Notes: a model not told the origin generated them from the letters alone. 64,000 nucleotides of DNA from an uncultured Collinsella sp. (GCA_937943045.1 CALEBN010000067.1:1-64000), one strand, 5' to 3'; numbered from the stretch's first letter, positions 16,004 to 24,838 are shown. Made by a program: numbers and translations.

Positions 16004-17317
16004 ATGAAGCTCACCATAGAATCGATGACCTACGGCGCCGACGGTCTGGCACATGCCGACAACGGCAAGGCCGTCTTTGTGCAGGGCGCCGTGGCAGGCG
16101 ACACCGTCGAGACCGAGGTCGTACAGGACGGCAAGTCGTTTATGCGCGCCCGCACGACCGAGATTCTGGAGCCAAGCCCCGATCGCATTCAGCCCCCCTG
16201 TCCCTTCGTGGGCATCTGCGGCGGTTGTTCGTGGGGCAACCTCTCGCGCACCGCTCAGCTTGCCGCCAAAGAGCAAAACCTGCGCTCCACGCTCGAGCGC
16301 ATTGGCAAGTTCACCCCTGACCAGGTCAACGATCTTGTCCAGCCCATCCGCCACACCAAGGACGACTGGGGTTACCGCAATAAGATTGAGCTGGAGCCCA
16401 CTCTCGTTAACGGCCGTGTTCGCCTTGGCATGCACGGCGTCGACCCCAGCAAGATCGTGACCGTCGATGCGTGCCCGCTGTTCGACAAGCGCTTCCCGAA
16501 GGCGCTCAAATCGGTCGTCGGCGCGCTCAACTATCTGAGCGGCAGCCACGACCTGGGTCTGGAGCGCGTGGGCATTCGCGCATCGCGCCGCACCAAGGCG
16601 CTCGAGGTCGCACTCTGGACACCCACGGGCTCTTTTCCGCGCTCGCAGGTCTCCCGCGTGCTGGCAGATGCCGCTCATCCCACGAGCATCGTGCGCGTGA
16701 TGAGCAAGGGCGAAAAGAAAGCCCGCCGTGTCTCCAAAGTCGAGATGCTCGCCGGCGAGGGCTCGTGGACCGAGAATATCGCCGAAGGCCAGATGCGCCT
16801 GTCCGCCCCGTCGTTTTTCCAGGTCAACACCAAGGGAGCCGAGATTTTGATCGAGCTTGTCATGGAGGCGCTCGACCCACAAGAAGACGAGCTCGCCGTG
16901 GACCTGTACTGCGGCGCCGGCACTTTTACCCTGCCGCTCGCCCGCCGCTGCGATTACGTCGCCGCCGTCGAGGCCTACGGCCCGGCCGTGCGCGACCTGC
17001 GTCGCAACCTGGAGATCAACAAGCTCGATAACGTCGACGTCATCGGCGGCGATGCCGTGCGCGAGTTCCCCGACCAGGATGCCGATGTTCTGGTAGTCGA
17101 CCCGCCGCGTGCAGGTCTGGCGCCCGAGGCTATCGACCTCATCGCCAGCACGAGCGCTCGCGATGTCGCCTACGTGAGCTGCGATCCGGCCACCTTGGCA
17201 CGCGATCTTAAGCGCTTTGTCGAGGAAGGCACCTTCTCCCCCGTCAAGATCACGCCGGTCGACCTGTTCCCGCAAACCTTCCACTGCGAAACCGTCGTCC
17301 ACCTCAAACGCAACTAG
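16004..17317 (+). CDS. rlmD: RNA m5U methyltransferase, RlmD/RumA family
   Basis: SAM-dependent uridine-C5 methyltransferase acting on RNA, most likely 23S rRNA. 437 aa. An N-terminal TRAM domain covers about residues 1-60. The Fe-S cluster cysteines lie in CPFVGICGGCSWGN plus a later CPLFD. The methyltransferase core has VDLYCGAGTFTLPLARR (SAM) and VVDPPRAGL, and the catalytic Cys is C393 in YVSCDPATLARDL. The ATG at 16004 is used because the upstream in-frame extension would run through the ppk terminator; AGG lies 4 nt upstream. TrmA-family members differ in target (U1939 or U747, tRNA U54), so the exact site is not certain. Confidence 0.92.
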   Translation: MKLTIESMTYGADGLAHADNGKAVFVQGAVAGDTVETEVVQDGKSFMRARTTEILEPSPDRIQPPCPFVGICGGCSWGNLSRTAQLAAKEQNLRSTLERIGKFTPDQVNDLVQPIRHTKDDWGYRNKIELEPTLVNGRVRLGMHGVDPSKIVTVDACPLFDKRFPKALKSVVGALNYLSGSHDLGLERVGIRASRRTKALEVALWTPTGSFPRSQVSRVLADAAHPTSIVRVMSKGEKKARRVSKVEMLAGEGSWTENIAEGQMRLSAPSFFQVNTKGAEILIELVMEALDPQEDELAVDLYCGAGTFTLPLARRCDYVAAVEAYGPAVRDLRRNLEINKLDNVDVIGGDAVREFPDQDADVLVVDPPRAGLAPEAIDLIASTSARDVAYVSCDPATLARDLKRFVEEGTFSPVKITPVDLFPQTFHCETVVHLKRN

Positions 17318-17352
17318 ACTGTTTGCCCAAGACCACGCCCGATGATTTTTCT

Positions 17353-17404
17353 GGGACGGGGATAAAAATAAATTTGCTCCGAATGATTATTTAATCCCCG
17401 TCCC
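17353..17404 (+). terminator. Inverted repeat after rlmD
   Basis: Arms GGGACGGGGAT (17353-17363) and ATCCCCGTCCC (17394-17404) around an AT-rich loop. It could terminate rlmD, but there is no T-run after it. Confidence 0.55.
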
Positions 17405-17428
17405 GAAATTGAACCGTCCCCTCATTTC

Positions 17429-17785
17429 TTGAACATTAGAAATGGGGGCTTCTTTATGGACGGGAGAGTCAGGCACGACGCCACGCTGAGGACTCTTGCA
17501 GCAGAGCTTTGCGACAGGGGGTACGGGCGCGCCGAAGGCCGGCGGGAGGCCGAAGGGTGCCCGGACCCGGCCGGGGCCAGCGGCGTGCGAGGGCAAGCTC
17601 ATGCGACGGAGCTGCTGCCCGGGCGCCTGAAGGACGAGTTCTACAGGAACCGGACGTGGCGGAGCTTCGAGGAGTTCAAGCGGGACCTCGACGCCTATAC
17701 CGTTCACTGGAACAAGAGGAGGCGGGTTAAGCAAAAGGGACTGACCCCGGAGGAGTTCCGGAATCAGTCCCCATGTGCGACATAG
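17429..17785 (+). pseudogene. Internally deleted IS3-family transposase
   Basis: The N-terminal part (MDGRVRHDATLRTLAAELCD) looks like an IS3-type OrfA helix-turn-helix start. The C-terminal part (WRSFEEFKRDLDAYTVHWN, then RRRVKQKGLTPEEF) is the end of an IS3-type OrfB integrase. The middle, including the whole DDE catalytic core, is missing and the join reads as low-complexity Arg/Gly/Ala. About 118 codons remain of an expected 350 or more. A dead IS remnant. Confidence 0.75.
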
Positions 17786-17960
17786 GTCGCTAATTGACCC
17801 GTCCAAGTATCGGGGCGAAGTTCATTTCAGCGCCGTTTGAGAAAGCTAGACGCCTTCGGGCAGGTTATCCCGGACACGGGGCGGCCGCCTCGACCGACCT
17901 CGGCCCTCGCCCACCTCAACTGCTCCTCAATTACATAGAGCTGATTGAGGAGGGCACAAG

Positions 17961-19409
17961 CTAGCGGGCGCCTTCCTCGTCGTCGTTGGGTCGGTAGGTG
18001 ATGAACTCGATAACAAAGGCCAGGACGGCAGAGACGAGTGAGGCGATGATCGCGAAGATCATGTGGGAGATCCCGGCGCCACCAGGGGTCCCGTCGATGA
18101 AGTTGAGCAGGTTGAAGACGCCGAGGCCGCCCGAGATGTACATGAGGGCGCCCGTCATTCCCACGATGGCGCCGCCCACGGCGGAGCTCAGGCATGCCAC
18201 GACGAACGCGCGCTTGTTGGGCAGGGCGATGCCGTAGATGCCAGGCTCGGTGACGCCGAAGAAGAAGGCAGAGATCATCGCGGGAAGGGCGATGCCGCGG
18301 AAGCGCTCGTCCTTGTTTCTGAGGTACATGGCAAAGATGACCGCTCCGAGCGCGAACCCGTGGCCGATGGTGGCGGCGAGCACGCTGTCGTGGCCGAGGG
18401 TGTTCAGGTTCATGATGGAGATGGGGATGAGGCTCCAGTGGAAGCCAAAGATGACGAGGCACATCCACAGTCCGCCGACCAGGGCGCTGCCCAGGACGGA
18501 ACCAACCACGGGGAGCTGGAAGATGAACGAGAACGCCGCGCTCAGCAGGTTGGTGATGAGGGTGGCCACCGGGCCGATGACGAGGTAGCCCAAGACGATG
18601 GAGACCGTCATCGTGGCGAGCGGGACGAGGAACATCTTGAGCGCAGTCGGCATCCAGCTCTTGAGCCAGCGCTCAAGGATAGAGCCGAACCACACCATGA
18701 GAAGGACGGGGATCACCGAGCTCACGTAGCCGGACACGGGCATGATGATGGGGACCCCGAGGGCGGTGGCGTACCACGAGAACGTGCCGGCCACGCCGAG
18801 GTCGATGCTGCCGAGCGCCTCGCCCGAGGTCAGGGCGACCATCGTCGGGTAGAGGAGCGCCACGCCGATTGCCACGCCGGTGAACTCGTTCATGCGGAAC
18901 TTGCGCGCGGCACTGAACGCCAGGGCGACGGGAAGGAAGTAGAAGAAGCCGTCAGCCACGGTGTAGAGCAGCGTGTAGAGGCCGTCGTTTGCAAAGGCCG
19001 GGACGAAGTAGGTGATGAGGGCAAGCAGTCCCTTCATGATGCCTGCGGCGGCAAGCGGTCCCAGGATGGGCTGGAAGATGCCGGAGATGAGGTCGATGAT
19101 GACGGAGGCAACGGTCTTATCGCCCTGGGGCTCGTCGTCGGCGCTTGCGCCGCTCGAGAAGTTGCCGGCCTCCATGACCGCGTCGTAGACGTCCTCGACG
19201 ATGTTACCCACGACCACCTGGTACTGGCCGTTGGCCTGGATGACCTGGATGACGCCCTTGAGGGTCTCAATCTTGGCCGTGTTGGCGCGGGACTCGTCCT
19301 TGAGCTTGAAGCGCACGCGCGTGATGCAGTGCGCGACGCTGGCGACGTTCTCGGCGCCGCCTACGTTCTCGAGTATGGATCTGGCCAGGTCGTCGTATTT
19401 TTCAGCCAT
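17961..19409 (-). CDS. PTS beta-glucoside-type EIIBC
   Basis: Membrane permease-phosphotransferase of the glucose/beta-glucoside PTS superfamily, 482 aa. The N-terminal EIIB domain (about 1-85) carries the phosphorylated C28 in HCITRVRFKLKD. The EIIC domain (about 105-470) has about 10 hydrophobic segments and GFHWSLIPI. No EIIA domain is attached and none is encoded nearby, so a separate EIIA-Glc-type protein must donate phosphate. Start ATG has AAGGAG 6 nt upstream. Downstream of the GH1 gene (31-bp gap), it imports beta-glucosides as 6-phosphates for that enzyme. Confidence 0.93.
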   Translation of the reverse strand: MAEKYDDLARSILENVGGAENVASVAHCITRVRFKLKDESRANTAKIETLKGVIQVIQANGQYQVVVGNIVEDVYDAVMEAGNFSSGASADDEPQGDKTVASVIIDLISGIFQPILGPLAAAGIMKGLLALITYFVPAFANDGLYTLLYTVADGFFYFLPVALAFSAARKFRMNEFTGVAIGVALLYPTMVALTSGEALGSIDLGVAGTFSWYATALGVPIIMPVSGYVSSVIPVLLMVWFGSILERWLKSWMPTALKMFLVPLATMTVSIVLGYLVIGPVATLITNLLSAAFSFIFQLPVVGSVLGSALVGGLWMCLVIFGFHWSLIPISIMNLNTLGHDSVLAATIGHGFALGAVIFAMYLRNKDERFRGIALPAMISAFFFGVTEPGIYGIALPNKRAFVVACLSSAVGGAIVGMTGALMYISGGLGVFNLLNFIDGTPGGAGISHMIFAIIASLVSAVLAFVIEFITYRPNDDEEGAR

Positions 19410-19440
19410 TATTTTCTCCTTAGTGATATTGCCCGGGCGG

Positions 19441-20871
19441 CTAGCCCAGGTCGCCTCCGTTGGTGGCGATGGCCTGTTGATACCAGTAGAAGCTCTTCTT
19501 GCGCCTGCGCTCGAGCGTGCCGTTGCCCAGGTTGTCGCGGTCCACGTAGATGAAGCCGTAGCGCTTCTCCATCTCGCCGGAGCCCGCGCTCACGAGGTCG
19601 ATCGGCCCCCAGGTGGTGTAGCCGAGCATCTCGACGCCGTCCTGCTCGATGGCGTCGCGCATGACCTCGATGTGCTCGCGCAGGTAGGCGATGCGGTAGT
19701 CGTCCTCGATCGTGCCGTCGGGAAGCACCTCGTCATAGGCGCCGAGGCCGTTCTCCACCACAAAGAGCGGCTTCTGGTAGCGGTCCCAGAGGTCGTTGAT
19801 CGTGATGCGGAATCCCAGCGGGTCGATGACCCAGCCCCAGTCGCTCGTGCGCACGTAGGGGTTCTCCACGCCGGCGAAGGCGTTGCCCTCGGCGACGCCG
19901 CCCACGGAATCGGGGTCGCCCGCGGTACAGCGCGAGGAGTAGTAGCTAAACGAGATGAAGTCGACAGTGTTCTCCGCAAGGATGCGCTCGTCCTCGGCGG
20001 TCATGCCCACGTCGATGCCCTCGCGCTCGAGCATCTTGAGCGCGTAGCCGGGGTAGTGCCCGCGTGCCTGCACGTCCACGAAGAAGAAGTCCTCCTGGTT
20101 CTTGACCTGCGCTGCGCGGACGTCCTCGGGACGACAGGAGTAGGGGTAGTAGCTTCCCGCGGCGAGCATGCAGCCTACCTTGTTCTCCGGGTCGACCTCG
20201 TGGGCGATCTTGGTGGCCCAGGCGCTCGCCACGAGCTCGTTGTGCGCGGCGCGGTACTCGGCCTCGCGGGCATTCTCCCCGGGCTCGAGGACGATGCCGG
20301 CACCCATGAAGGGACGGTGCAAGATCATGTTCATCTCGTTGAACGTGATCCACCAATGCACGAGGCCGCGGTAGCGGTTGAAGAGCACCGTCACAAGCCG
20401 CTTGTAGAGCTCGATAAGGGTGCGGTTTCGCCAGGCGCCGTACTTCTTGACGAGGTGGATGGGGCAGTCGAAGTGCGTGATGGTCACGAGGGGCTCGATC
20501 CCGTGCTCGCGGCAGCAGCGGAACACGTCCTCGTAGAAGGCGAGCCCGGCCTCGTTGGGCTCCTCCTCGTCGCCATTGGGGAAGATGCGGCTCCAGGCGA
20601 TGGAGAGGCGAAAGACCTTAAAGCCCATCTCCGCGAAGAGGGCTATGTCCTCGCGGTAGTGGTGGTAGAAGTCGATGCCCGTCTGGGCCGGGTAGTAGTA
20701 CCCGGGCTCAAAGTCGAGCATGCGCCTCAGGCCGCGGCTTACGTCGTTGCGTTCCGGCCCGTGTGGGATGACGTCGACGTTGGCAAGGCCGCGGCCGCCC
20801 TCGTCATAACCTCCCTCGCATTGGTTGGCGGCGGTGGCTCCTCCCCAAAGGAACCCTTTTGGAAATGGCAT
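19441..20871 (-). CDS. GH1 6-phospho-beta-glucosidase
   Basis: Glycoside hydrolase family 1, 476 aa. Cleaves 6-phospho-beta-glucosides delivered by the adjacent PTS to glucose-6-phosphate and aglycone. The acid/base is E179 in WWITFNEMN and the nucleophile E373 in VVENGLGAYDE. The C-terminal KKSFYWYQ pattern is usual for phospho-specific members. The start MPFPKGFLWGGATAA with AAGGAGG 4 nt upstream fixes position 20871; a much longer upstream open frame exists only because it is out-of-frame with the exporter gene. Middle gene of the EamA-GH1-EIIBC operon. Confidence 0.95.
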   Translation of the reverse strand: MPFPKGFLWGGATAANQCEGGYDEGGRGLANVDVIPHGPERNDVSRGLRRMLDFEPGYYYPAQTGIDFYHHYREDIALFAEMGFKVFRLSIAWSRIFPNGDEEEPNEAGLAFYEDVFRCCREHGIEPLVTITHFDCPIHLVKKYGAWRNRTLIELYKRLVTVLFNRYRGLVHWWITFNEMNMILHRPFMGAGIVLEPGENAREAEYRAAHNELVASAWATKIAHEVDPENKVGCMLAAGSYYPYSCRPEDVRAAQVKNQEDFFFVDVQARGHYPGYALKMLEREGIDVGMTAEDERILAENTVDFISFSYYSSRCTAGDPDSVGGVAEGNAFAGVENPYVRTSDWGWVIDPLGFRITINDLWDRYQKPLFVVENGLGAYDEVLPDGTIEDDYRIAYLREHIEVMRDAIEQDGVEMLGYTTWGPIDLVSAGSGEMEKRYGFIYVDRDNLGNGTLERRRKKSFYWYQQAIATNGGDLG

Positions 20872-20993
20872 GGTGCCTCCTTCTCTCTGGCGCCCCCATC
20901 TCTGCGGGGGACGCTTTATAACGTCCTTGCGGCCTCGCGCGCCGGGCCCGTGGCCCTTTCCCTGATGCGCGCGGGCCGTCTGTGAAGGGGTGA

Positions 20994-21974
20994 CTAGCTG
21001 ACGGCTTGTCCTGCAGCGGCGCGACGTGCCTCCCGGCCTCCAAGCAGGGAGGGGACCTGTGCCAGGCACACGCCGGCGAGGATGATGGCGACGCCCAGCC
21101 ACTCGACGACGCCGAGCGGCTCGCCGAGGACGATCATGGCGATGAGCAGGCCGGCGGGGAGTTCCGCGGCGGCCATGACAGTGGAGAGGCCTGCGGGCAG
21201 GTGCGGAGAGCCCATGCCGAAGAGCAGGACCGGGCAGAGCATGCCAAAGAAGCCGGCGATGACAGCAAAGGGCAGGATGCCTTGGGCGAGGACGCCCGAG
21301 ACGACGTAGTCCGGGCATACCGTGAGCGACATGACCACGGAGCCCGCGCACACGATGACGCCACGCTGCTCGGACGAGCAGGGGGCCTCGACCTTGCCGG
21401 AGAGGGTGACAAAGAGGGAGCAAGACACGGCCGCCCCCAGCGCGCAGAGCAGGGCCACGGGGTCGTACCCGGTGATGCCGGTCTTGTAGACGCCGCTGGC
21501 GAACACCGTTCCGAAGACGATGACCAGGGCGGAGGCCACTTGGAGGAGCCTCGGCGGCCGGCGCGTCATGACGGTCTGCCACACGAGCCCCAGCCACGTG
21601 AACTGGAAGAGGAGCGTGAGCGCCACCGGGGCGGGCAGCACGCTCATGGCGTAGCAGTAGAGGATTGAGGTGAGGCAGGTGAGGGCTCCCAGGCCCATGA
21701 GCTTGAGGGCGAGCTTCCAGCCCACGCGCTGCCAGCGGTGCCCGAGTGCGTGCCCTGCGAGCGTGGCGAGGGCGAAGAGGAGGCAGCCGAACCACGCCTG
21801 GCTCGCCACCACCTGTGCCGAGGTGAAGCCCGCGGCGTAGGCGAGCTTGTAGGTCGTGGCCATCGCGCCGTAGCAGGCGCCGCCCGCAAAGACCTGGAGC
21901 GCCGCCTTGGCCTGTCCCGCGCCCGTGGCTCCTGCCCCGGCGGCCTGTTGCTTGATTGTGTTTGTTCCTGCCAT
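20994..21974 (-). CDS. EamA/DMT-family transporter
   Basis: 326 aa with about ten hydrophobic segments in two repeats, drug/metabolite transporter type. Start at 21974 (MAGTNTIKQQ) has AAGGGAG 4 nt upstream; a 68-residue Arg-rich extension has no support. First gene of the operon with GH1 and PTS EIIBC, with a 122-bp gap that contains a G/C-rich hairpin (about 20890-20905). Its substrate is unknown. In this context it might export the aglycone or another product released from a beta-glucoside, which is inference. Confidence 0.85.
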   Translation of the reverse strand: MAGTNTIKQQAAGAGATGAGQAKAALQVFAGGACYGAMATTYKLAYAAGFTSAQVVASQAWFGCLLFALATLAGHALGHRWQRVGWKLALKLMGLGALTCLTSILYCYAMSVLPAPVALTLLFQFTWLGLVWQTVMTRRPPRLLQVASALVIVFGTVFASGVYKTGITGYDPVALLCALGAAVSCSLFVTLSGKVEAPCSSEQRGVIVCAGSVVMSLTVCPDYVVSGVLAQGILPFAVIAGFFGMLCPVLLFGMGSPHLPAGLSTVMAAAELPAGLLIAMIVLGEPLGVVEWLGVAIILAGVCLAQVPSLLGGREARRAAAGQAVS

Positions 21975-22091
21975 TAGGCTCCCTTCCGTCTGCTGTCTTG
22001 CAGATGCACGTCTCGTGCGTCTGTTCCCTGCAGTCGGAAGGTGGGCTCGTGCGGTCTTCTGGCGGTGCATGTGGTACCTGCTGCCAAGACG

Positions 22092-22160
22092 AAAAAAGCC
22101 ACGCAACCGACTGCTCGGTTGCGTGGCAAAAAGGTGGCTAGCGCCCAGAAAAGTCCACGC
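22092..22160 (-). promoter_or_regulatory. Attenuator in the EamA-GH1-PTS leader
   Basis: Minus-strand RNA forms a terminator from 22127-22116 paired with 22109-22098 (12 bp, GCCACGCAACCG) followed by six T. Upstream GCGTGG (22160-22155) can instead pair with CCACGC inside the terminator's 5' arm (22126-22121), giving a mutually exclusive antiterminator. A LicT/BglG-like antiterminator protein would fit a PTS operon, but no such gene is in the window. Confidence 0.6.
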
Positions 22161-22176
22161 GTTTTTAGACTGAGAC

Positions 22177-22206
22177 AAAGTACTACAACAGGTGAGATTC
22201 CGTCAA
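22177..22206 (-). promoter_or_regulatory. Promoter of the EamA-GH1-PTS operon
   Basis: TTGACG (22206-22201), 18 bp, TACTTT (22182-22177) on the minus strand. Transcription would begin just before the attenuator. Confidence 0.5.
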
Positions 22207-22294
22207 GAAAAACCGAGGAAAAAAGTGAGCCTCTGCCCGCCGTACCTGTGGCAGTCGTTCCCCGAACGGGGCGGTGCTGTTGGGGACTGTCTCG

Positions 22295-22420
22295 ATCTGT
22301 AACAGTAAGACTCGGTTTTGGTCCGTAGATGTTACAGATTTAGACGTTTTGTCGGGGCGGTTTCCGTTTGTCTTGATCTGTAACAGTTAGGGGTCAAAAG
22401 TGGGTCTAGATGTTACAGAT
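22295..22420 (+). repeat. Two 81-bp-period palindromic units
   Basis: ATCTGTAACA (22295-22304) pairs with TGTTACAGAT (22330-22339), and the same pair recurs at 22376-22385 and 22411-22420. Both units are 45 bp and the offset is exactly 81 bp. The interior differs apart from short words, so the arms are conserved. Confidence 0.85.
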
Positions 22421-22455
22421 TGAGATTGTTGAGGATGGGTGAGGGTAGCTAATTC

Positions 22456-22515
22456 GGACGGGGCTATTTTAGCTACCCTGCAAGTGGGGTAGCTAAAATA
22501 GCCCCGTCCCTTTTT
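22456..22515 (+). terminator. Orphan intrinsic terminator
   Basis: Near-perfect arms of about 23 bp (22456-22478 and 22488-22510) followed by TTTTT. The genes on both sides diverge from here, so it ends either an unannotated plus-strand RNA from the tandem-repeat region or a leader of the DJ-1 gene. Confidence 0.75.
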
Positions 22516-22600
22516 AAACATTGGGAAATCGAGCGTGGCAAGCGTATGTCTTCGGGGTATAAGACGGCTAATTGTATGCCGCCTTACGAAAGGAACTCTC

Positions 22601-23143
22601 ATGCCCAGCGTTGCCGTTCTCGCCGCCGATGGCTTTGAAACGATTGAATGCCTGACCATGGTCGACGTCATGCGTCGCGGCGGCGTGCGTGCCACGCTCG
22701 TCTCGATCATGCCCACGCGCGAGGTCGTGAGCTCACTGCAGATTCCCGTGACCTGCGATGCTCTCTTTGACGAAATCAACTTTGACGAGTACGACTGCAT
22801 CGTGCTGCCCGGCGGCCTGCCCGGTGCCACCAACCTGCGCGCCGACCAGCGTGTCTGCGACGTAGTCTGCAATTTCGCCGCGACCAAGCACGTTGCCGCC
22901 ATCTGCGCCGCCCCGTTTATCCTGGGCGAGCTTGGCCTGCTCGAGGGACGCCGCGCCACGTGCTTCCCCGGCTTTGAGAAGAGCTTCCCCGAGGGAGCTT
23001 ATACCGGCGAGAAGGTCACGCAAGACGGCAATATCATCACTGCCAGCGGCATGGCACAGTCACTCCCCTTTGCCTTGGAGCTGCTGCGCACGCTCGCCGG
23101 CGACAAGGCCGTCGAGAAGGTCGCCGAGGGCATCCAACTATGA
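22601..23143 (+). CDS. DJ-1/PfpI family protein
   Basis: 180 aa, single DJ-1/ThiJ domain. The reactive Cys is C102 in VAAICAAP and the N-terminal acidic residue is in DGFETIE. Members act as glyoxalase/deglycase-type stress proteins; the exact substrate is not known here. The ATG at 22601 has AAAGGA 7 nt upstream. It overlaps the next gene by 4 bp (ATGA), so it is co-translated with maf. Confidence 0.9.
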   Translation: MPSVAVLAADGFETIECLTMVDVMRRGGVRATLVSIMPTREVVSSLQIPVTCDALFDEINFDEYDCIVLPGGLPGATNLRADQRVCDVVCNFAATKHVAAICAAPFILGELGLLEGRRATCFPGFEKSFPEGAYTGEKVTQDGNIITASGMAQSLPFALELLRTLAGDKAVEKVAEGIQL

Positions 23144-23721
23144 TTTTGGCTTCGCAATCGCCGCGCCGCATAGAGCTGATGCGCGAGGCGGGCTACAACA
23201 TTCGCGTGATTCCCGCGGATATCGACGAAACGCCCTTTGATGGCGAAGCTCCGCTTACGCTCGTCGAGCGCTTGGCGCGTGCCAAAGCCGCTGCCGTCGC
23301 CGCCGAGCATGCCGAACCCAATGAGCTGACCGTCGCGGCCGATACCATCGTCACCTTCGATGGCATGATTTTGGGTAAGCCGGCAAACGAAGACGAGGCG
23401 CGCACCATGCTCCGCGAGCTTTCGGGCCGCACGCACCAGGTGGCGACCGGCGTCTGCATCGTTAAAGCCGGCGACGCTACAGCTCCGCATGCCGCCGAGA
23501 GCCTGTCGTTTGTCGATGTGACCGACGTGACGTTCTATGAGCTTACCGAGGAGCAGATCGAGCGCTATGTCGCCTCCGGCGAGCCCATGGACAAGGCCGG
23601 AGCCTACGGCATCCAGGGCACAGGCGGCCGCATGCTCGTGCACGACATTTCGGGTGACTTCTACAACGTGGTGGGCTTGCCCATCGCTCGCGTCGCACGC
23701 GCGATTCAAAAACTCTCGTAA
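23140..23721 (+). CDS. maf: Maf-like nucleotide pyrophosphatase
   Basis: 193 aa house-cleaning NTP pyrophosphatase of the Maf/YhdE family, hydrolysing non-canonical or excess NTPs (dTTP/UTP type) to NMP. Motifs seen are SQSPRR (residues 5-10), the catalytic AADTIV with D68, GKP, and LSGRTHQVATGV. The start overlaps the DJ-1 stop (ATGA). A hairpin with 9-bp arms (23730-23752) follows. Confidence 0.93.
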   Translation: MILASQSPRRIELMREAGYNIRVIPADIDETPFDGEAPLTLVERLARAKAAAVAAEHAEPNELTVAADTIVTFDGMILGKPANEDEARTMLRELSGRTHQVATGVCIVKAGDATAPHAAESLSFVDVTDVTFYELTEEQIERYVASGEPMDKAGAYGIQGTGGRMLVHDISGDFYNVVGLPIARVARAIQKLS

Positions 23722-23729
23722 TTGCATCT

Positions 23730-23752
23730 GGCGCTGGGTATCCCCCAGCGCC
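23730..23752 (+). terminator. Hairpin after maf
   Basis: Arms GGCGCTGGG and CCCAGCGCC, followed by CTACAATTTT. Probable terminator of the DJ-1/maf operon. Confidence 0.7.
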
Positions 23753-23821
23753 TACAATTTTGCCGTACCGTACGGATCCCGACCGGGCATAAGGCCCGGC
23801 GGAAAACCGATAGGAGAAAAT

Positions 23822-24823
23822 ATGGACACGCTGCTCGAAGCCATCGATGTTTGCAATGTCGATGGCTTTTGCTTTGGCAACTATACGGACGAGGAGGCTG
23901 GCACCGGCTGTACCGTAATCGTGGCGCCCGAGGGTGCCACTGGTGGCGTTGACGTACGCGGTGGCGCCCCCGCTTCGCGCGAGACCGATTTGCTGCGTCC
24001 CGAGAACACCGTCGATAAGGTCCACGCCGTCTGCCTTTCGGGCGGATCGGCCTTTGGCCTCGAAGCCGCAAGCGGCGTCGCCCGCGAGCTTGAGAGCCGC
24101 GGCATCGGCCTTCCCGTCGGTCCCACGCAGGTGCCTATCGTGTGCTCCAGCTGCATCTTCGACCTCGCCTTTGGCGACCCCACCGTGCGCCCCGACATTG
24201 AGGCCGGTATCGCCGCCGTGCGCGAGGCGCTCGACCACACCCCTACCACGCTCGAGCAAGGAAACGTGGGCGCCGGCACCGGCGCCACCGTAGGCAAGCT
24301 CATGGGGCCTGCCACCTGCATGAAGGCCGGCCTCGGAGCTGCCGCCGTGGCACTCGGCCCCGTCAAGGTGGGCGCTGTGGTCTCGGTCAACGCCTGCGGC
24401 AACGTCGTCGACCCGACCACTGGCGAATGGGTCGCCGGCATGCGCGCCGCAGCCGATAGCGACCAGATCGTCGACATGGAACTCGCCGCCTTTGCCGCCG
24501 CAGGCTCTATGCAGATGCCGCTCGACCGCACCAACACCACCATCAGCTGTATCGTCACCAACGTGGAGCTCACCAAGGCCCAGGCCACCAAAGTCTCTCA
24601 GATGGCCGCAGACGCCTACGCGCACGCCATCCGCCCCACACACACCACCAACGACGGCGACACCATCTACGCCCTCGCCAGCGGCAAGTTGGGCGCCCAG
24701 GCTAGTGCCGCCGTTCCCCTAGACCTGCTGGGCATGCTCGCCGTAAGGGCCCTACAGACCGCCATCGTAAACGGAGCCAAAACCGCCAAAACCTCCCACG
24801 GCATCCCCGGTGCCGCGAAGTAA
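23822..24823 (+). CDS. P1 family peptidase (DmpA-like aminopeptidase)
   Basis: 333 aa, N-terminal-nucleophile hydrolase of MEROPS family P1, which self-cleaves to expose Ser/Thr. Conserved GGSAFGLEAASG, GNVGAGTGATVGK and LDRTNTTISCIVTN are present; the last contains the likely cleavage and nucleophile Thr. Family members remove N-terminal D- or beta-amino acids or small residues from peptides; specificity is not predictable. ATG 23822 has AGGAG 6 nt upstream. Monocistronic and convergent with the glycosyltransferase gene. Confidence 0.9.
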   Translation: MDTLLEAIDVCNVDGFCFGNYTDEEAGTGCTVIVAPEGATGGVDVRGGAPASRETDLLRPENTVDKVHAVCLSGGSAFGLEAASGVARELESRGIGLPVGPTQVPIVCSSCIFDLAFGDPTVRPDIEAGIAAVREALDHTPTTLEQGNVGAGTGATVGKLMGPATCMKAGLGAAAVALGPVKVGAVVSVNACGNVVDPTTGEWVAGMRAAADSDQIVDMELAAFAAAGSMQMPLDRTNTTISCIVTNVELTKAQATKVSQMAADAYAHAIRPTHTTNDGDTIYALASGKLGAQASAAVPLDLLGMLAVRALQTAIVNGAKTAKTSHGIPGAAK

Positions 24824-24838
24824 TCTCACTCGACCATC

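Larger units (their letters stand above)
21975..22600. other. Divergent non-coding region with two regulatory modules
   Basis: The left half is the leader and promoter of the EamA operon with an attenuator (22092-22206). The right half holds two tandem palindromic units (22295-22420) and a T-tailed hairpin (22456-22515) that ends no known gene. No protein gene is visible. Confidence 0.65.

Noticed and set aside
17698..17712. TATACCGTTCACTGG resembling the arcA operator word
   Set aside because: Lies in the transposase remnant, encodes the usual Y-T-V-H-W stretch; chance match.
18063..19553. 496-codon frame opposite the PTS gene
   Set aside because: Antisense shadow of EIIBC; no signal, domain or ribosome-binding site.
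20872..21795. Upstream extension of the GH1 gene into the exporter gene
   Set aside because: Arg/His/Pro-rich, out of frame with the exporter; the true start has a perfect Shine-Dalgarno.
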